A stretch of DNA of 64,000 nt from Sphingobacterium spiritivorum (lineage in GTDB: Bacteria > Bacteroidota > Bacteroidia > Sphingobacteriales > Sphingobacteriaceae), in contig NZ_CP068083.1 in NCBI RefSeq assembly GCF_016725325.1, positions 1,116,001 through 1,180,000 on the forward strand, read 5' to 3'. The translations under genes were made by a program, and so were the position numbers. Below, piece after piece: positions 36,373-45,271 of this stretch. Below the pieces are notes generated by a model. That model was not told the origin of the DNA and made no database searches. It saw nothing but the letters and a program-made list of their open reading frames with translations. Each line of letters starts with the position of its first letter. Within the stretch, counting starts at the first letter, position 1.

Positions 36373-36397
36373 ATATTGGGTTTACATTCCTGTTTTT

Positions 36398-39151
36398 TTA
36401 GTCATATATTTTGATAACGACACGTCCCGCAAGCCCTGAAGGCATCACTGACCATGTATCAGCACGGAAAGGTTCATAGTCAATATTGACAAATTTAGTG
36501 TCATAATAGTCCTGTCTCTTCTGCCCGTTACGATCCATTTGACGAATACGGTTTGCCATTAAATTAGCAACTTCTATCTCGATCGTATTTGTCCCGTTTT
36601 TTAATAAATTACCTAATGGCAAGGTATACGGTAAACTCCAGATCTGTCCTGCATCCTGACCGTTGATCCTGATTTTTGCAGATTCGTACAGCGTATCTAA
36701 CTGTAATACATAATGCTTATCAGGAAGTACTTCCCGGATTTCAAACTGGGTACTGTATACTGCTTTTCCTGAAAAGTTATCCGCAATAGAATCCGAAAGA
36801 GAGGTCCATGTCTGTAATTTATCGAGTTGCTTTGGTTGCGGAATAACCGGACCTCCTTCTACAAATTTCAGTGACCAGCTCGTATTCAGTCGTACTTCAT
36901 CTTTTTGATGATCCATATAGTTCCAATCCGGAAGAGCAGGCTCAGCTGTCTTTTCCGCTACAAAGAACAGCGCTTCACCGGATCTGACTTTCACTCTGAC
37001 CTGATTTGGTTTTGCCTTATCAGACTGCGCTTTGCCCGTCTGACCGGTCAGCGGATCCATTATTTTCCATGATGAACCTTTTGTCTGAAAGATGATTTGC
37101 TCATCGATGGTATGATCCGAATGATTGACTACATAATAGTAGGTCTGATCTCCTTTTTTACGTTTTATAAATTTTAACCCTTTTTGAATAATAGATTCGC
37201 CCATGATATTCATCCCGGACAGACTGTTTACGATATCATTTCCAATCACAATCTCTCCTTTGCCGACTACTATCCGGCGCTTATTTTTCAAGGGATTTAC
37301 TATTTTCTGAAAGATCAGACGCCGTTTATCCAGATCTTTAAACCCGGGAATATCTGCCGGCAGCTGATGGAATATTACTTTTCCTCCCTGTCTGGCTATT
37401 TCCATTATTTTTTCCAATGTTTCTACCGGCATATAGGCAACCTTGGGTACAATCAGTACTTTATACGATAAATCTGTATTGCTATTCTTTAACTTCCACT
37501 TATCTCCATCTATTATCATTCCTTTCAGAAGCTCATCCGAAACAAAATCGAGGGAATAGCCGCTCGTTTGCAGATGTACTGCTTCCTTATAAAAATCAGA
37601 TGGATGTAACCATTTATCTATATTATGTATAGTCAACGATTTAAGGGTTCCCTTATCATCGTTCCAGATATCATGGGCAGGCCAGTACAGCAACACTTCA
37701 TTATCATTAACTGTGGATTGCAGTATGGACTGTGTTCGGGTTACATATGAATTCAATCCGTCCAGATGTGACCAGAGACTATTCGCAGGAACAAAATTGA
37801 CTGATGCATAGAAAAGCCATCCCGGCCACTGCTGATCAGCCGGAGAATACGTCGTACCATGATAGAATACATGATTGATCCCCGACAAAAAAAGTTGTTC
37901 AACTTCAGGTTTACATTGTGCCCATGATGTTTTGAAATGCTCGGTCAGCCAGGTGAATGTTTCTGCCGAGACAAGCGTTTTCCCCAATACATGTGCCCCT
38001 GAAGAGGCAAATTTCAGCATCATGGGATCCGGGTCTACTTTACGTACATCTGCACTGTCTCTTCTTAATCCCTGAATCGGAAAATAACTGGATCCGAATG
38101 TTTCTGTTTCGGGTATATCTACAGCTGCGTACAGATCAAGCAAATTACCCGGTGATCCGTGCGCCTGATTTTTCGTAACAGACCCCATTGTATGAGACCA
38201 TGAGGTCCAGCTTTTAGTAAAGTTCTCCAATAACAGCTGTGATACTACATCCCGATAATCCGCTTTGAGTCTGTCCCGATTCGGATGCTTCACATCTCCG
38301 AATACTTCTCCGATGTACTGACGAAGGTCATATCCTTTTATCCTTTGGAAATAATCAAAAAGCTCTGCTGTCCAGTTCGCCCCGTACACTTCGTAGCTAT
38401 CGTTGTAATACGCTCTGGGATGACGAGGTTGTGTCTTTAGTGCTTCCTGATAGGGTTTTAAATAGGCTTCCAGTGCTTTCCCTGAAAAATGATCCAGGGT
38501 ATAGCCTTCTCCACCCGGAGCTGCGCGTTTGACTTTTTGGCGGGTCTTACCTAAAAATCCGGCATAGACTGTCCATCCGGCTGAAGGAGCTGTCCAGTTC
38601 AATTGTTTTCCTTCTTTGACCTGTTTCAGAAGATCGGTTTTTTGATTTTTAGGACCGTAAGCGAGTAACGAAATTAATGGCGGATCTTTTTGTTTCGGAT
38701 CTTTACAGGTAATCTCCAGATTATTCCTGCCTTTGCTTAGGCTAAAAGTGTTGACTATGATATTACTGGCCGCGTATTCTTCCGTGACCTGAGGACCTCC
38801 GAATGGCCAGCCGGTACCATTTGTCAGGTCTACGCCCATACCGATTTCATCAGCGGTAACTAAGGTATGCTGAAGACGATCTACCCATGTCGGTGAAAGA
38901 TGTGGAATAAATGCAGATTCGGCTCCTTTGGGACCATAGATAGGTGCGATCTCCACCCCTCCTAATCCTGCATGATGATACTGTCGGAGTAATGCCGATA
39001 TTTCTGTATCAGAGACTGCACTTCCCATCCACCACCATCTTACCCAGGGCTTCATACTGCTTTTCAATACAGGCCAGTCTGATACCTGTGCCTGCGTCAG
39101 AGAAAATGTGCCCAGCATGATTGCTGCAGTAATTATCTTCTTAAAAATCAT
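36398..39151 (-). CDS. GH106 alpha-L-rhamnosidase
   Basis: 917 residues; signal peptide MIFKKIITAAIMLGTFSLTQAQ. The N-terminal KPWVRWWWMGSAVSDTEISA, GLGGVEIAPIYG, WVDRLQHTLVTADEIGMGVDLTNGTGWPFGGP and later KLVSAETFTWL-type text (GKTLVSAETFTWLTEH) are GH106 signatures. The C-terminal beta-sandwich ends NTIEIEVANLMANRIRQMDR and GLAGRVVIKIYD. GH106 enzymes release terminal rhamnose; here it would work with GH105 to dismantle RG-I oligomers in the periplasm and feed the rhamnose operon downstream in metabolism. It lies 54 bp after GH105 copy 2 and is the last enzyme gene of operon A. Confidence 0.9.
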   Translation of the reverse strand: MIFKKIITAAIMLGTFSLTQAQVSDWPVLKSSMKPWVRWWWMGSAVSDTEISALLRQYHHAGLGGVEIAPIYGPKGAESAFIPHLSPTWVDRLQHTLVTADEIGMGVDLTNGTGWPFGGPQVTEEYAASNIIVNTFSLSKGRNNLEITCKDPKQKDPPLISLLAYGPKNQKTDLLKQVKEGKQLNWTAPSAGWTVYAGFLGKTRQKVKRAAPGGEGYTLDHFSGKALEAYLKPYQEALKTQPRHPRAYYNDSYEVYGANWTAELFDYFQRIKGYDLRQYIGEVFGDVKHPNRDRLKADYRDVVSQLLLENFTKSWTSWSHTMGSVTKNQAHGSPGNLLDLYAAVDIPETETFGSSYFPIQGLRRDSADVRKVDPDPMMLKFASSGAHVLGKTLVSAETFTWLTEHFKTSWAQCKPEVEQLFLSGINHVFYHGTTYSPADQQWPGWLFYASVNFVPANSLWSHLDGLNSYVTRTQSILQSTVNDNEVLLYWPAHDIWNDDKGTLKSLTIHNIDKWLHPSDFYKEAVHLQTSGYSLDFVSDELLKGMIIDGDKWKLKNSNTDLSYKVLIVPKVAYMPVETLEKIMEIARQGGKVIFHQLPADIPGFKDLDKRRLIFQKIVNPLKNKRRIVVGKGEIVIGNDIVNSLSGMNIMGESIIQKGLKFIKRKKGDQTYYYVVNHSDHTIDEQIIFQTKGSSWKIMDPLTGQTGKAQSDKAKPNQVRVKVRSGEALFFVAEKTAEPALPDWNYMDHQKDEVRLNTSWSLKFVEGGPVIPQPKQLDKLQTWTSLSDSIADNFSGKAVYSTQFEIREVLPDKHYVLQLDTLYESAKIRINGQDAGQIWSLPYTLPLGNLLKNGTNTIEIEVANLMANRIRQMDRNGQKRQDYYDTKFVNIDYEPFRADTWSVMPSGLAGRVVIKIYD

Positions 39152-39205
39152 ATCTCAGCTACTGATAAAATCATCTAATTCCCTGGTCGGGAACTCATAA
39201 ACAGT

Positions 39206-40351
39206 CTATTTATTAACTAACTTATATATTTCGGTTCCGGCCAATAAGAAACATCCTAATCCATAGTCTTCAAAGTCCGGCACACTGGTATAAGTGACAG
39301 GCTGACCATCTTTTGGTTCCTTTCCGGTTGCCTGCAGATAGCCTAAAAATCCGTTTTTATGTAAAGATTCTTTACGCAATGCTGTCCAGGCCTTCTCTAC
39401 TACCGGCAGATATATTTTCTTATCCAGAATACCATTATTAATTCCCCAGGCCATACCATAGACAAATAAAGCTGTACCTGAAGCTTCTTTCCCTCCGAAA
39501 TGATTAGGATCGTGCAAACTTACATTCCAGAATCCATCTTTTCGTTGTAAAGGAACAAGAGCTGCCAAAAGATTTTTCAGATCCGATTCATATTCCTGAT
39601 AGTGTGGGTCTGATTTAGGAAGTTCTTCCAGTACACGTACCAGAGCGGCTGCGATCCAGCCATTACCTCTGGACCAATAACAATCTTCTCCGTTTGGTTC
39701 TTTATATGGAGGTACAAAATCCTTATCTCTCCACCACAACTGATCTTTCGGATTATAAAGTCCGTGTTGTGCTTCTTTGTATTTAATATGATGATAAAAT
39801 TTGTACATGGCATCAAAGTAAGAGGGATCATTATAGGTCACTCCCAATTTGACAAAAATGGGCATTGCCATTTGTATAGCATCGATCCATGTCCAGTCAT
39901 TGACACGACCACTCCGTATCACAGAATCGATATTCTCTTTAATACCAGCTATACGTACAGGCTGAGGGTCAATTCTGTACAGATCAATATAAGATTGTCC
40001 GCAATTCTGATTGTCTGCATGACGTGTGTATCGTTCTCCTCTTACCGGAAGCCATTTATGAAAGTCCGCCCACTCTACAGCATAGTCATAATAACGCTTT
40101 TGCTGATCAATACCATAGAATGCCAGTAATCCTTCATAGTATACTCCCCTTGTCCAGATATTAGAAGTACGTTCTTTATTGGTAATAATATTTTTGGTTG
40201 GATCAGGCCATTTTTTCATAAAATAATCATTGGCCAGTCGCAGATCTTTAACAACTTGTTTTTTGCTCGTGAAATTTTGCCCGCTAACCTGAACCGTCAG
40301 AAAAAAAACGGATAAAATAGTAAATAGGCTCTTCAATGAATTCGTCTTCAT
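39206..40351 (-). CDS. GH105/GH88-family unsaturated glycuronyl hydrolase, copy 2
   Basis: 381 residues, signal peptide ending QVSGQ. The (alpha/alpha)6 fold is marked by NIWTRGVYYEGLLAFYG, DWTWIDAIQMAMP (Asp157, predicted catalytic acid), LWWRDKDF, GEDCYWSRGNGWIAAAL and KEASGTALFVYGMAWGIN. The WSRGNGW signature is shared with unsaturated rhamnogalacturonyl hydrolases. It is much diverged from copy 1 at 11623-12783, so the two may prefer different chain lengths or decorations. It lies 32 bp after the CE12 gene. Confidence 0.88.
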   Translation of the reverse strand: MKTNSLKSLFTILSVFFLTVQVSGQNFTSKKQVVKDLRLANDYFMKKWPDPTKNIITNKERTSNIWTRGVYYEGLLAFYGIDQQKRYYDYAVEWADFHKWLPVRGERYTRHADNQNCGQSYIDLYRIDPQPVRIAGIKENIDSVIRSGRVNDWTWIDAIQMAMPIFVKLGVTYNDPSYFDAMYKFYHHIKYKEAQHGLYNPKDQLWWRDKDFVPPYKEPNGEDCYWSRGNGWIAAALVRVLEELPKSDPHYQEYESDLKNLLAALVPLQRKDGFWNVSLHDPNHFGGKEASGTALFVYGMAWGINNGILDKKIYLPVVEKAWTALRKESLHKNGFLGYLQATGKEPKDGQPVTYTSVPDFEDYGLGCFLLAGTEIYKLVNK

Positions 40352-40383
40352 ATGTTTAGTTCTTCTGTTTTATTTTTTGTGTA

Positions 40384-41169
40384 TTAAGGCAGGAGGTAAT
40401 TCTTCAATTCTGTTTGTGTTAATTCTTTTATTGCCTGAACAACAATCTGTGCATTTTTTTGAGCACCTTCATAACTGGTATGGGTATGATCTGCCGCAGT
40501 GAAATAAGCAACAACTTTTTCTTTACCAATTTTATCAAATTCATCCGCTATGAGATGATGAAGATCAATAAAAGGAACCTTATTATTTTGTGCCACCTGC
40601 TCAGCCCAGGAAGGATAACTTCCTTCAGCCCGCTCTACTTTATGATCTTTCCATCTGTCTCGTGGTACAGGTGAACAGATGATGACGTGTACACCTTTCT
40701 GCTTTGCCTCCTGTATCATCTTTGTCAGATACCAGCCATAGGTATGGACAATTTCTTCCTGTCTGCTTATAGGGTTATAAATGGTCTTTACTTCATCTCC
40801 GATTCCCTTGATCGTACCTCTTGCTCTTGCTGTATCATCCAAAGGACTGCCGTCGTTGTGGCCAAACTGTACCATTAAATAATCACCTTTACTAAGCTGG
40901 TCGAGCACATTTTTCCATAATCCCTTACTGATAAATGTACGTGTACTTGTGCCTCCTAATGCCCGGTTTTGAATATCTATCCTCGTCGTATCAAAATATT
41001 GTTCCAAAACGCTTCCCCAACCCCATTGTCCTCCATCTCCTTTTCCTTTACCATTTTTTACAGTAGAGTCTCCGATCAAAAAGATAACCGGTTTGCGCTG
41101 CGGAGCTGTAAAAGATACAGCCATGAGGAAGACTGCTAAAAAGCAGATATTAAGGCCTGATCGTTTCAT
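40384..41169 (-). CDS. CE12 rhamnogalacturonan acetylesterase
   Basis: 261 residues. The SGNH fold is complete: FLIGDSTVKNGKG (nucleophile Ser35), GGTSTRTF (block II), VQFGHNDG (Asn105 in GHND) and ADHTHTS (Asp227 and His230 of the triad). The pattern and length match CE12 enzymes, which remove acetyl groups from galacturonate in RG-I. Signal peptide: MKRSGLNICFLAVFLMAVSFTA. The start of this gene overlaps the end of the PL11 gene by 20 bp, which suggests translational coupling. It is the second esterase of the locus, beside the SASA-type enzyme in operon C. Confidence 0.92.
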   Translation of the reverse strand: MKRSGLNICFLAVFLMAVSFTAPQRKPVIFLIGDSTVKNGKGKGDGGQWGWGSVLEQYFDTTRIDIQNRALGGTSTRTFISKGLWKNVLDQLSKGDYLMVQFGHNDGSPLDDTARARGTIKGIGDEVKTIYNPISRQEEIVHTYGWYLTKMIQEAKQKGVHVIICSPVPRDRWKDHKVERAEGSYPSWAEQVAQNNKVPFIDLHHLIADEFDKIGKEKVVAYFTAADHTHTSYEGAQKNAQIVVQAIKELTQTELKNYLLP

Positions 41170-42997
41170 CTTTCGGGTATACAGGTTTTACAATTGTAAT
41201 ATTTGGCTGTCGGATAGGTGCCATATCTTTACCAACAAAATAACTGGTATGAGGTGGCTGATTATATCCTACATTTTGCCAGGCAATACTGAGTCTGTAC
41301 TGCGGATCATGCATCAACGTATACAACCTGTGATGGGTTAGATGTGGTGTTGCATATATGCGCAGTTCGGTTTGATCTTCGCTGGCAAAAATAACTTCTT
41401 CTCTCCAGTCCCCGAACAGGTCTGCGCTTAAAACCGGAGTTGATTTAGTTCCGTTGTTCGATACACATCCCTGCGCTCTGAAAATCTCTCCTTTCCCATA
41501 TTTGGAAACTGAGATACCATTTAACAATTCTCTTTCCAGATCGCCATCCCACCAGATCAGAAAGTTGGCAGAATTAGGTGCCCGGCCGATCCGCTTGCCG
41601 GCACTGTTATATAAATTTTTGTCTCCTGAAAACCACATTTCTGCTCCCGGATTCGAATCGTCGATATTATCCGCTGCTCCACGTCCTATATCTACACCAT
41701 AAGCTTTTGCCCACAACACTTTTCCATCAGAAGCTCTTCTTAGTACTGCACCGGGTTTATCTTCTTTCGGATGTTCGTGAATCGTAAAGATCTCCAGCCC
41801 CGGACTGTCCGGATCCAAGTCTCCGACGTGATTCGCATCACCATGTCCAAACCCACTGCTGTATAAAGCTTTGCCATCATCATCAATAGTCATTGAGCCA
41901 TATACAATCTCGTCCCGACCATCATTATCTACATCAGCAATACTCAGATTATGAAATCCTTGTCCGGAATAGGGGCTGTCCCCATTCTGAGAATCAAATT
42001 TCCAGCGTGGGCGGAGTTTTCCATCTACAAAATCCCAGGCCACAATCGCAGCACGGCCATAATATCCTCTGCACATCAATACGCTTGGATGTTCGCCATC
42101 CAGATAAGCTACCGCAGCCAAAAAACGATCCGCACGATTTCCCTTACTATCATTATGGCTACCGATTCCCCATCCGTCTACCGGATAACGATCCGGGATA
42201 TAACCGACAGTATGCCGCTCTGCACCGGTGAGACCATCGAATACGGTAAGGTACTCAGGTCCGTCCAATATTCTGCCTACTTCATTGCGCCAGTCTTTTT
42301 TTTCATCTCCTATTATCTTGCCCTTTCCGTCTTTCGTTCCGTCAGCTGTCTTGCAAACAAGTTCCGCCCGCCCGTCTCCGTCAAGATCATACACCATAAA
42401 TTGGGTATAATGTGCTCCTTCCCGGATATTGATACCCAGATCGATCCGCCATAGAAAAGTGCCATTCAGTTTATACGCTTCCAAGACAGGACGATCTGTC
42501 AATCCTTCCTGCGAGTTATCCTTACTTCTTCCGGTACGATGAAGAACCAATTCGTAAATTCCGTCACCATCCAGATCTGCAGCACTGGCATCATTCACCC
42601 GATAGCCATCCAGAGGCTGCAGTGCTATACTCGTATAATTCTTTCGGTCATCGGGATGGAAGGTAATCGTTCCGGAGTATTGATTAGGTTTATTGTCACC
42701 TAGGGTCTCGACATAGAATGTAGCAGAATCTGCTGCCACTGTAACTAACAGATTAGTGCTGTTTGTGATCGGTGTCGGATTGAGTAGTATATCTTTCCCG
42801 TTTGTTTGTTTTTGAAACACATTGAATCCGGTGTTGGGATGATCTGTTCCCAGCAATCTCCAACTCAGCAATACATGCTGGGGATCGACATTTGTCAGAG
42901 ACAATCCTCGATCCAGATACTCCATAGCACGTTGTGCCATTACATGCCCGCTATTAACAAATAGTAATAACAGTAATGCAACTTTATAACCTTTCAT
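41150..42997 (-). CDS. PL11 rhamnogalacturonan endolyase
   Basis: 615 residues with signal peptide (MKGYKVALLLLLFVNSGHVMAQ). The body is an eight-bladed beta propeller with repeated Ca-binding Asp-rich loops: NDASAADLDGDGIYELVL, MVYDLDGDGRAELVCKTADGT, SIADVDNDGRDEIVYGS and LSADLFGDWREEVIF. LRIYATPHLTHHRLYTLMHDPQYRLSIAWQ closes the fold and is characteristic of PL11 (YesW/YesX-like) lyases, which cut the Rha-GalA bond of RG-I by beta-elimination and leave the unsaturated ends used by GH105. No lipobox, so it is periplasmic or secreted. Confidence 0.95.
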   Translation of the reverse strand: MKGYKVALLLLLFVNSGHVMAQRAMEYLDRGLSLTNVDPQHVLLSWRLLGTDHPNTGFNVFQKQTNGKDILLNPTPITNSTNLLVTVAADSATFYVETLGDNKPNQYSGTITFHPDDRKNYTSIALQPLDGYRVNDASAADLDGDGIYELVLHRTGRSKDNSQEGLTDRPVLEAYKLNGTFLWRIDLGINIREGAHYTQFMVYDLDGDGRAELVCKTADGTKDGKGKIIGDEKKDWRNEVGRILDGPEYLTVFDGLTGAERHTVGYIPDRYPVDGWGIGSHNDSKGNRADRFLAAVAYLDGEHPSVLMCRGYYGRAAIVAWDFVDGKLRPRWKFDSQNGDSPYSGQGFHNLSIADVDNDGRDEIVYGSMTIDDDGKALYSSGFGHGDANHVGDLDPDSPGLEIFTIHEHPKEDKPGAVLRRASDGKVLWAKAYGVDIGRGAADNIDDSNPGAEMWFSGDKNLYNSAGKRIGRAPNSANFLIWWDGDLERELLNGISVSKYGKGEIFRAQGCVSNNGTKSTPVLSADLFGDWREEVIFASEDQTELRIYATPHLTHHRLYTLMHDPQYRLSIAWQNVGYNQPPHTSYFVGKDMAPIRQPNITIVKPVYPKDETIRP

Positions 42998-43025
42998 AAC
43001 ACTTTTTCTGATCGTTGGTTACTGA

Positions 43026-45221
43026 TTAAGGCATCTTATGAAAACCTTCTTTCTTAATTTTCCATGTCCCGTCTTTCGGAAATCCGGGTAATTCACCGGT
43101 ACTAGCATCCCATCCTTCGGCCATCATCGCCACAGTAGTCAGTACCCCACCATTTCCAGGCAGATAAATACGCAGTCTGCCATCCTGAAAGTTATGCCCG
43201 TTACGTAAATAGGTATTGGTACGTATTGGCATAAATAAAGCTTCCAGAGCCTTTTCAGGCAGATTTAACCGAGCAGCATTCATAGCTGTCATCGGAAAAT
43301 CCCAACCCCAGGTATCTGACCATGACCAGACTTTCCACACTGTATCCAAGGTATTTTTCATAATAACCTTATTCAACTTTGCCGATTCGGGAACCATTCC
43401 CAGTCCGCCCAGGACTGCAGGATGATCGGTCAGCCAACGTGGATTTGTATAGGAGTCAGTAGCGCTCTCATTTGCGAGATATACATCTCCCTGTACCGGC
43501 AGAGGTGCCAGTTTTTGAATGACTGTATCCCATTTCGGATTTCTGGGCTGTCCAAGTCTTACTTTCCATTCCTGTGCTATCCGCAGCGCCCAGTCCCAAT
43601 AGGCTAATTCATAGGTAGGATTCTGTGTATCTGCTGCCCGGAATACTTCCTGCGCCGGAATCACTCCTTTTCCAAGATTATATTGATCCTTCTGCTTATC
43701 GTAGGTCGGATAAGAAGCCATAAACTCTGCTGTTTCAAAAACCAGATTTTTATATTTTTCAAGGATTTCCGGATTCTTTTTATCCCGGTAAGCCAGCTCA
43801 GCCATGTAGATAATATGGGGCTGCTGCCAGATAAGGAAAGCGGCTACGGATGAAGGGCTTTCATTACCTTCGTTATCAGACATTTTTTGCCATCTTACAC
43901 CTTCATACCCTTGTCTTTTGGCTATTTCACGTGCCTTTTCTAATGTATTCTGGTAATATCCAAAACTCTTTTCCATAAGATCCACACGTCCCCACAGGGC
44001 AAAGTGAACGGCATGCCACCAATGCATCTCTGTATGCGGTTTACCATACCAGCTGTTGAATGTCAGTCCGGTTTCCTGAGGCGGATAGTTGCCGGCACAC
44101 TGCACTTTAGTCAGATACTGGGACAGTATTACTCTTCTTTCTAATTCAAAGGCCCGCGTGTCCGTACTACCTTCAAAATCTATAGCCGCACCGCTTTTCC
44201 AGAAAGCATTCCAGCCTTTTACACTGCTTTCTTCTGTAGCCTTATAGAGCGGGACATGTTTAATCGTCTGTGGGGCAAATGCTGCACTGAACTCAAAAGT
44301 GTTGCTCGTATTTACGGGTTCATACACAAAGTAATGTGCCTGCTTACCCTTTTTAACCGTTCCTTTAGAATAGGCTAATACGGTCTGGTATACAGTTCCC
44401 TGAAGTTGATGGCGAATTTCTCCGCTGGTATTATTGCTATGGGTAATGCTGGTCTGGTGCTGGTCTTCCTGTCCGTAATATGCGCCCTCGTCCAGAAATT
44501 TAGCGGTTGGATACGGATAGCGGATAAATACTTTCAACCGGCCTTGTTTAACGAGGTCAGAAGTGACTTTTACAGCGATCTGATCCAGATCCTGATGTGC
44601 TGCAGTGGATACTTTCACAGGCTCCCCTTCTACCTCAAACGAACTGGAAACAATACCTGTCCACATATCCAGCTCCTGCCGGATCGCTGTGATATCGGAG
44701 GATTGCACAGGTTGTCCGTTTTTCTTTGTGATCTCTAATCCGATATTCCCCAGTTGCAGACGATGCTGATTTTCCCGGAAATAACTAGTGGCTTCACTGT
44801 TTCTTCCGCCATCTTTCCATTGGATACTATAGAGCGCCTGTCTGCCTTCATTATTAAAGTCATAGGCTTTTAGCGTTTCCTCAAATTTATAATTCCCCTT
44901 ATTCGGAAAAGTATCCCATCCCCATTCTGACTGCGTCCCTAATGACACACCCCCTTTATACAATTCCGGAAAGGTCTGTAATCCTGTAGCATCCACAGTA
45001 AAGGCAAATTTACCGTTACCGATAGTAAGAGAAGATAACGTATCTAACTGTGTATTCTGAACATTGTGGCGCATAACCACTTTCTTACGATCAATTTTGG
45101 TATCCTTTTGCTGCGCATCGGTATGTTGTACAGCAAAAGGTACCGTCATCAAAACGACTGCTGTAGTCAGTCTTGACAGCATTGTCCCCAAATTGATTTT
45201 CATAGCTTTTATCTTTAACAT
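43026..45221 (-). CDS. GH65/GH95-like (alpha/alpha)6-barrel protein, probable unclassified glycosidase
   Basis: 731 residues (an ATG at 45203 gives 725 with the same signal peptide ending AVQHTDAQ). Layout: beta-sandwich with LTIGNGKFAFTVDATGLQTFPELY (about 64-88), then a helical barrel with WYGKPHTEMHWWHAVHFALWGR (391-412), GYEGVRWQKMSDNEGNESP (438-456) and WQQPHIIYMAELAYRD (465-480). This matches the arrangement of clan GH-L type phosphorylases and hydrolases, but the usual WE motif of the GH65 acid residue reads RWQKM. I cannot assign a CAZy family. Mid-operon between DUF4450 and PL11 genes, so an RG-I side activity is likely. Confidence 0.75.
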   Translation of the reverse strand: MLKIKAMKINLGTMLSRLTTAVVLMTVPFAVQHTDAQQKDTKIDRKKVVMRHNVQNTQLDTLSSLTIGNGKFAFTVDATGLQTFPELYKGGVSLGTQSEWGWDTFPNKGNYKFEETLKAYDFNNEGRQALYSIQWKDGGRNSEATSYFRENQHRLQLGNIGLEITKKNGQPVQSSDITAIRQELDMWTGIVSSSFEVEGEPVKVSTAAHQDLDQIAVKVTSDLVKQGRLKVFIRYPYPTAKFLDEGAYYGQEDQHQTSITHSNNTSGEIRHQLQGTVYQTVLAYSKGTVKKGKQAHYFVYEPVNTSNTFEFSAAFAPQTIKHVPLYKATEESSVKGWNAFWKSGAAIDFEGSTDTRAFELERRVILSQYLTKVQCAGNYPPQETGLTFNSWYGKPHTEMHWWHAVHFALWGRVDLMEKSFGYYQNTLEKAREIAKRQGYEGVRWQKMSDNEGNESPSSVAAFLIWQQPHIIYMAELAYRDKKNPEILEKYKNLVFETAEFMASYPTYDKQKDQYNLGKGVIPAQEVFRAADTQNPTYELAYWDWALRIAQEWKVRLGQPRNPKWDTVIQKLAPLPVQGDVYLANESATDSYTNPRWLTDHPAVLGGLGMVPESAKLNKVIMKNTLDTVWKVWSWSDTWGWDFPMTAMNAARLNLPEKALEALFMPIRTNTYLRNGHNFQDGRLRIYLPGNGGVLTTVAMMAEGWDASTGELPGFPKDGTWKIKKEGFHKMP

Positions 45222-45271
45222 TTTTAGTTTTATTTTTATCTCCTGCTGCGTAATTATTGGTTTACAATACC

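Noticed and set aside
41893-42454. Overlapping plus-strand frames (112 and 167 residues) inside the PL11 gene
   Set aside because: They mirror the Asp/Gly-rich propeller repeats of PL11 on the other strand and have no promoter or family signature.
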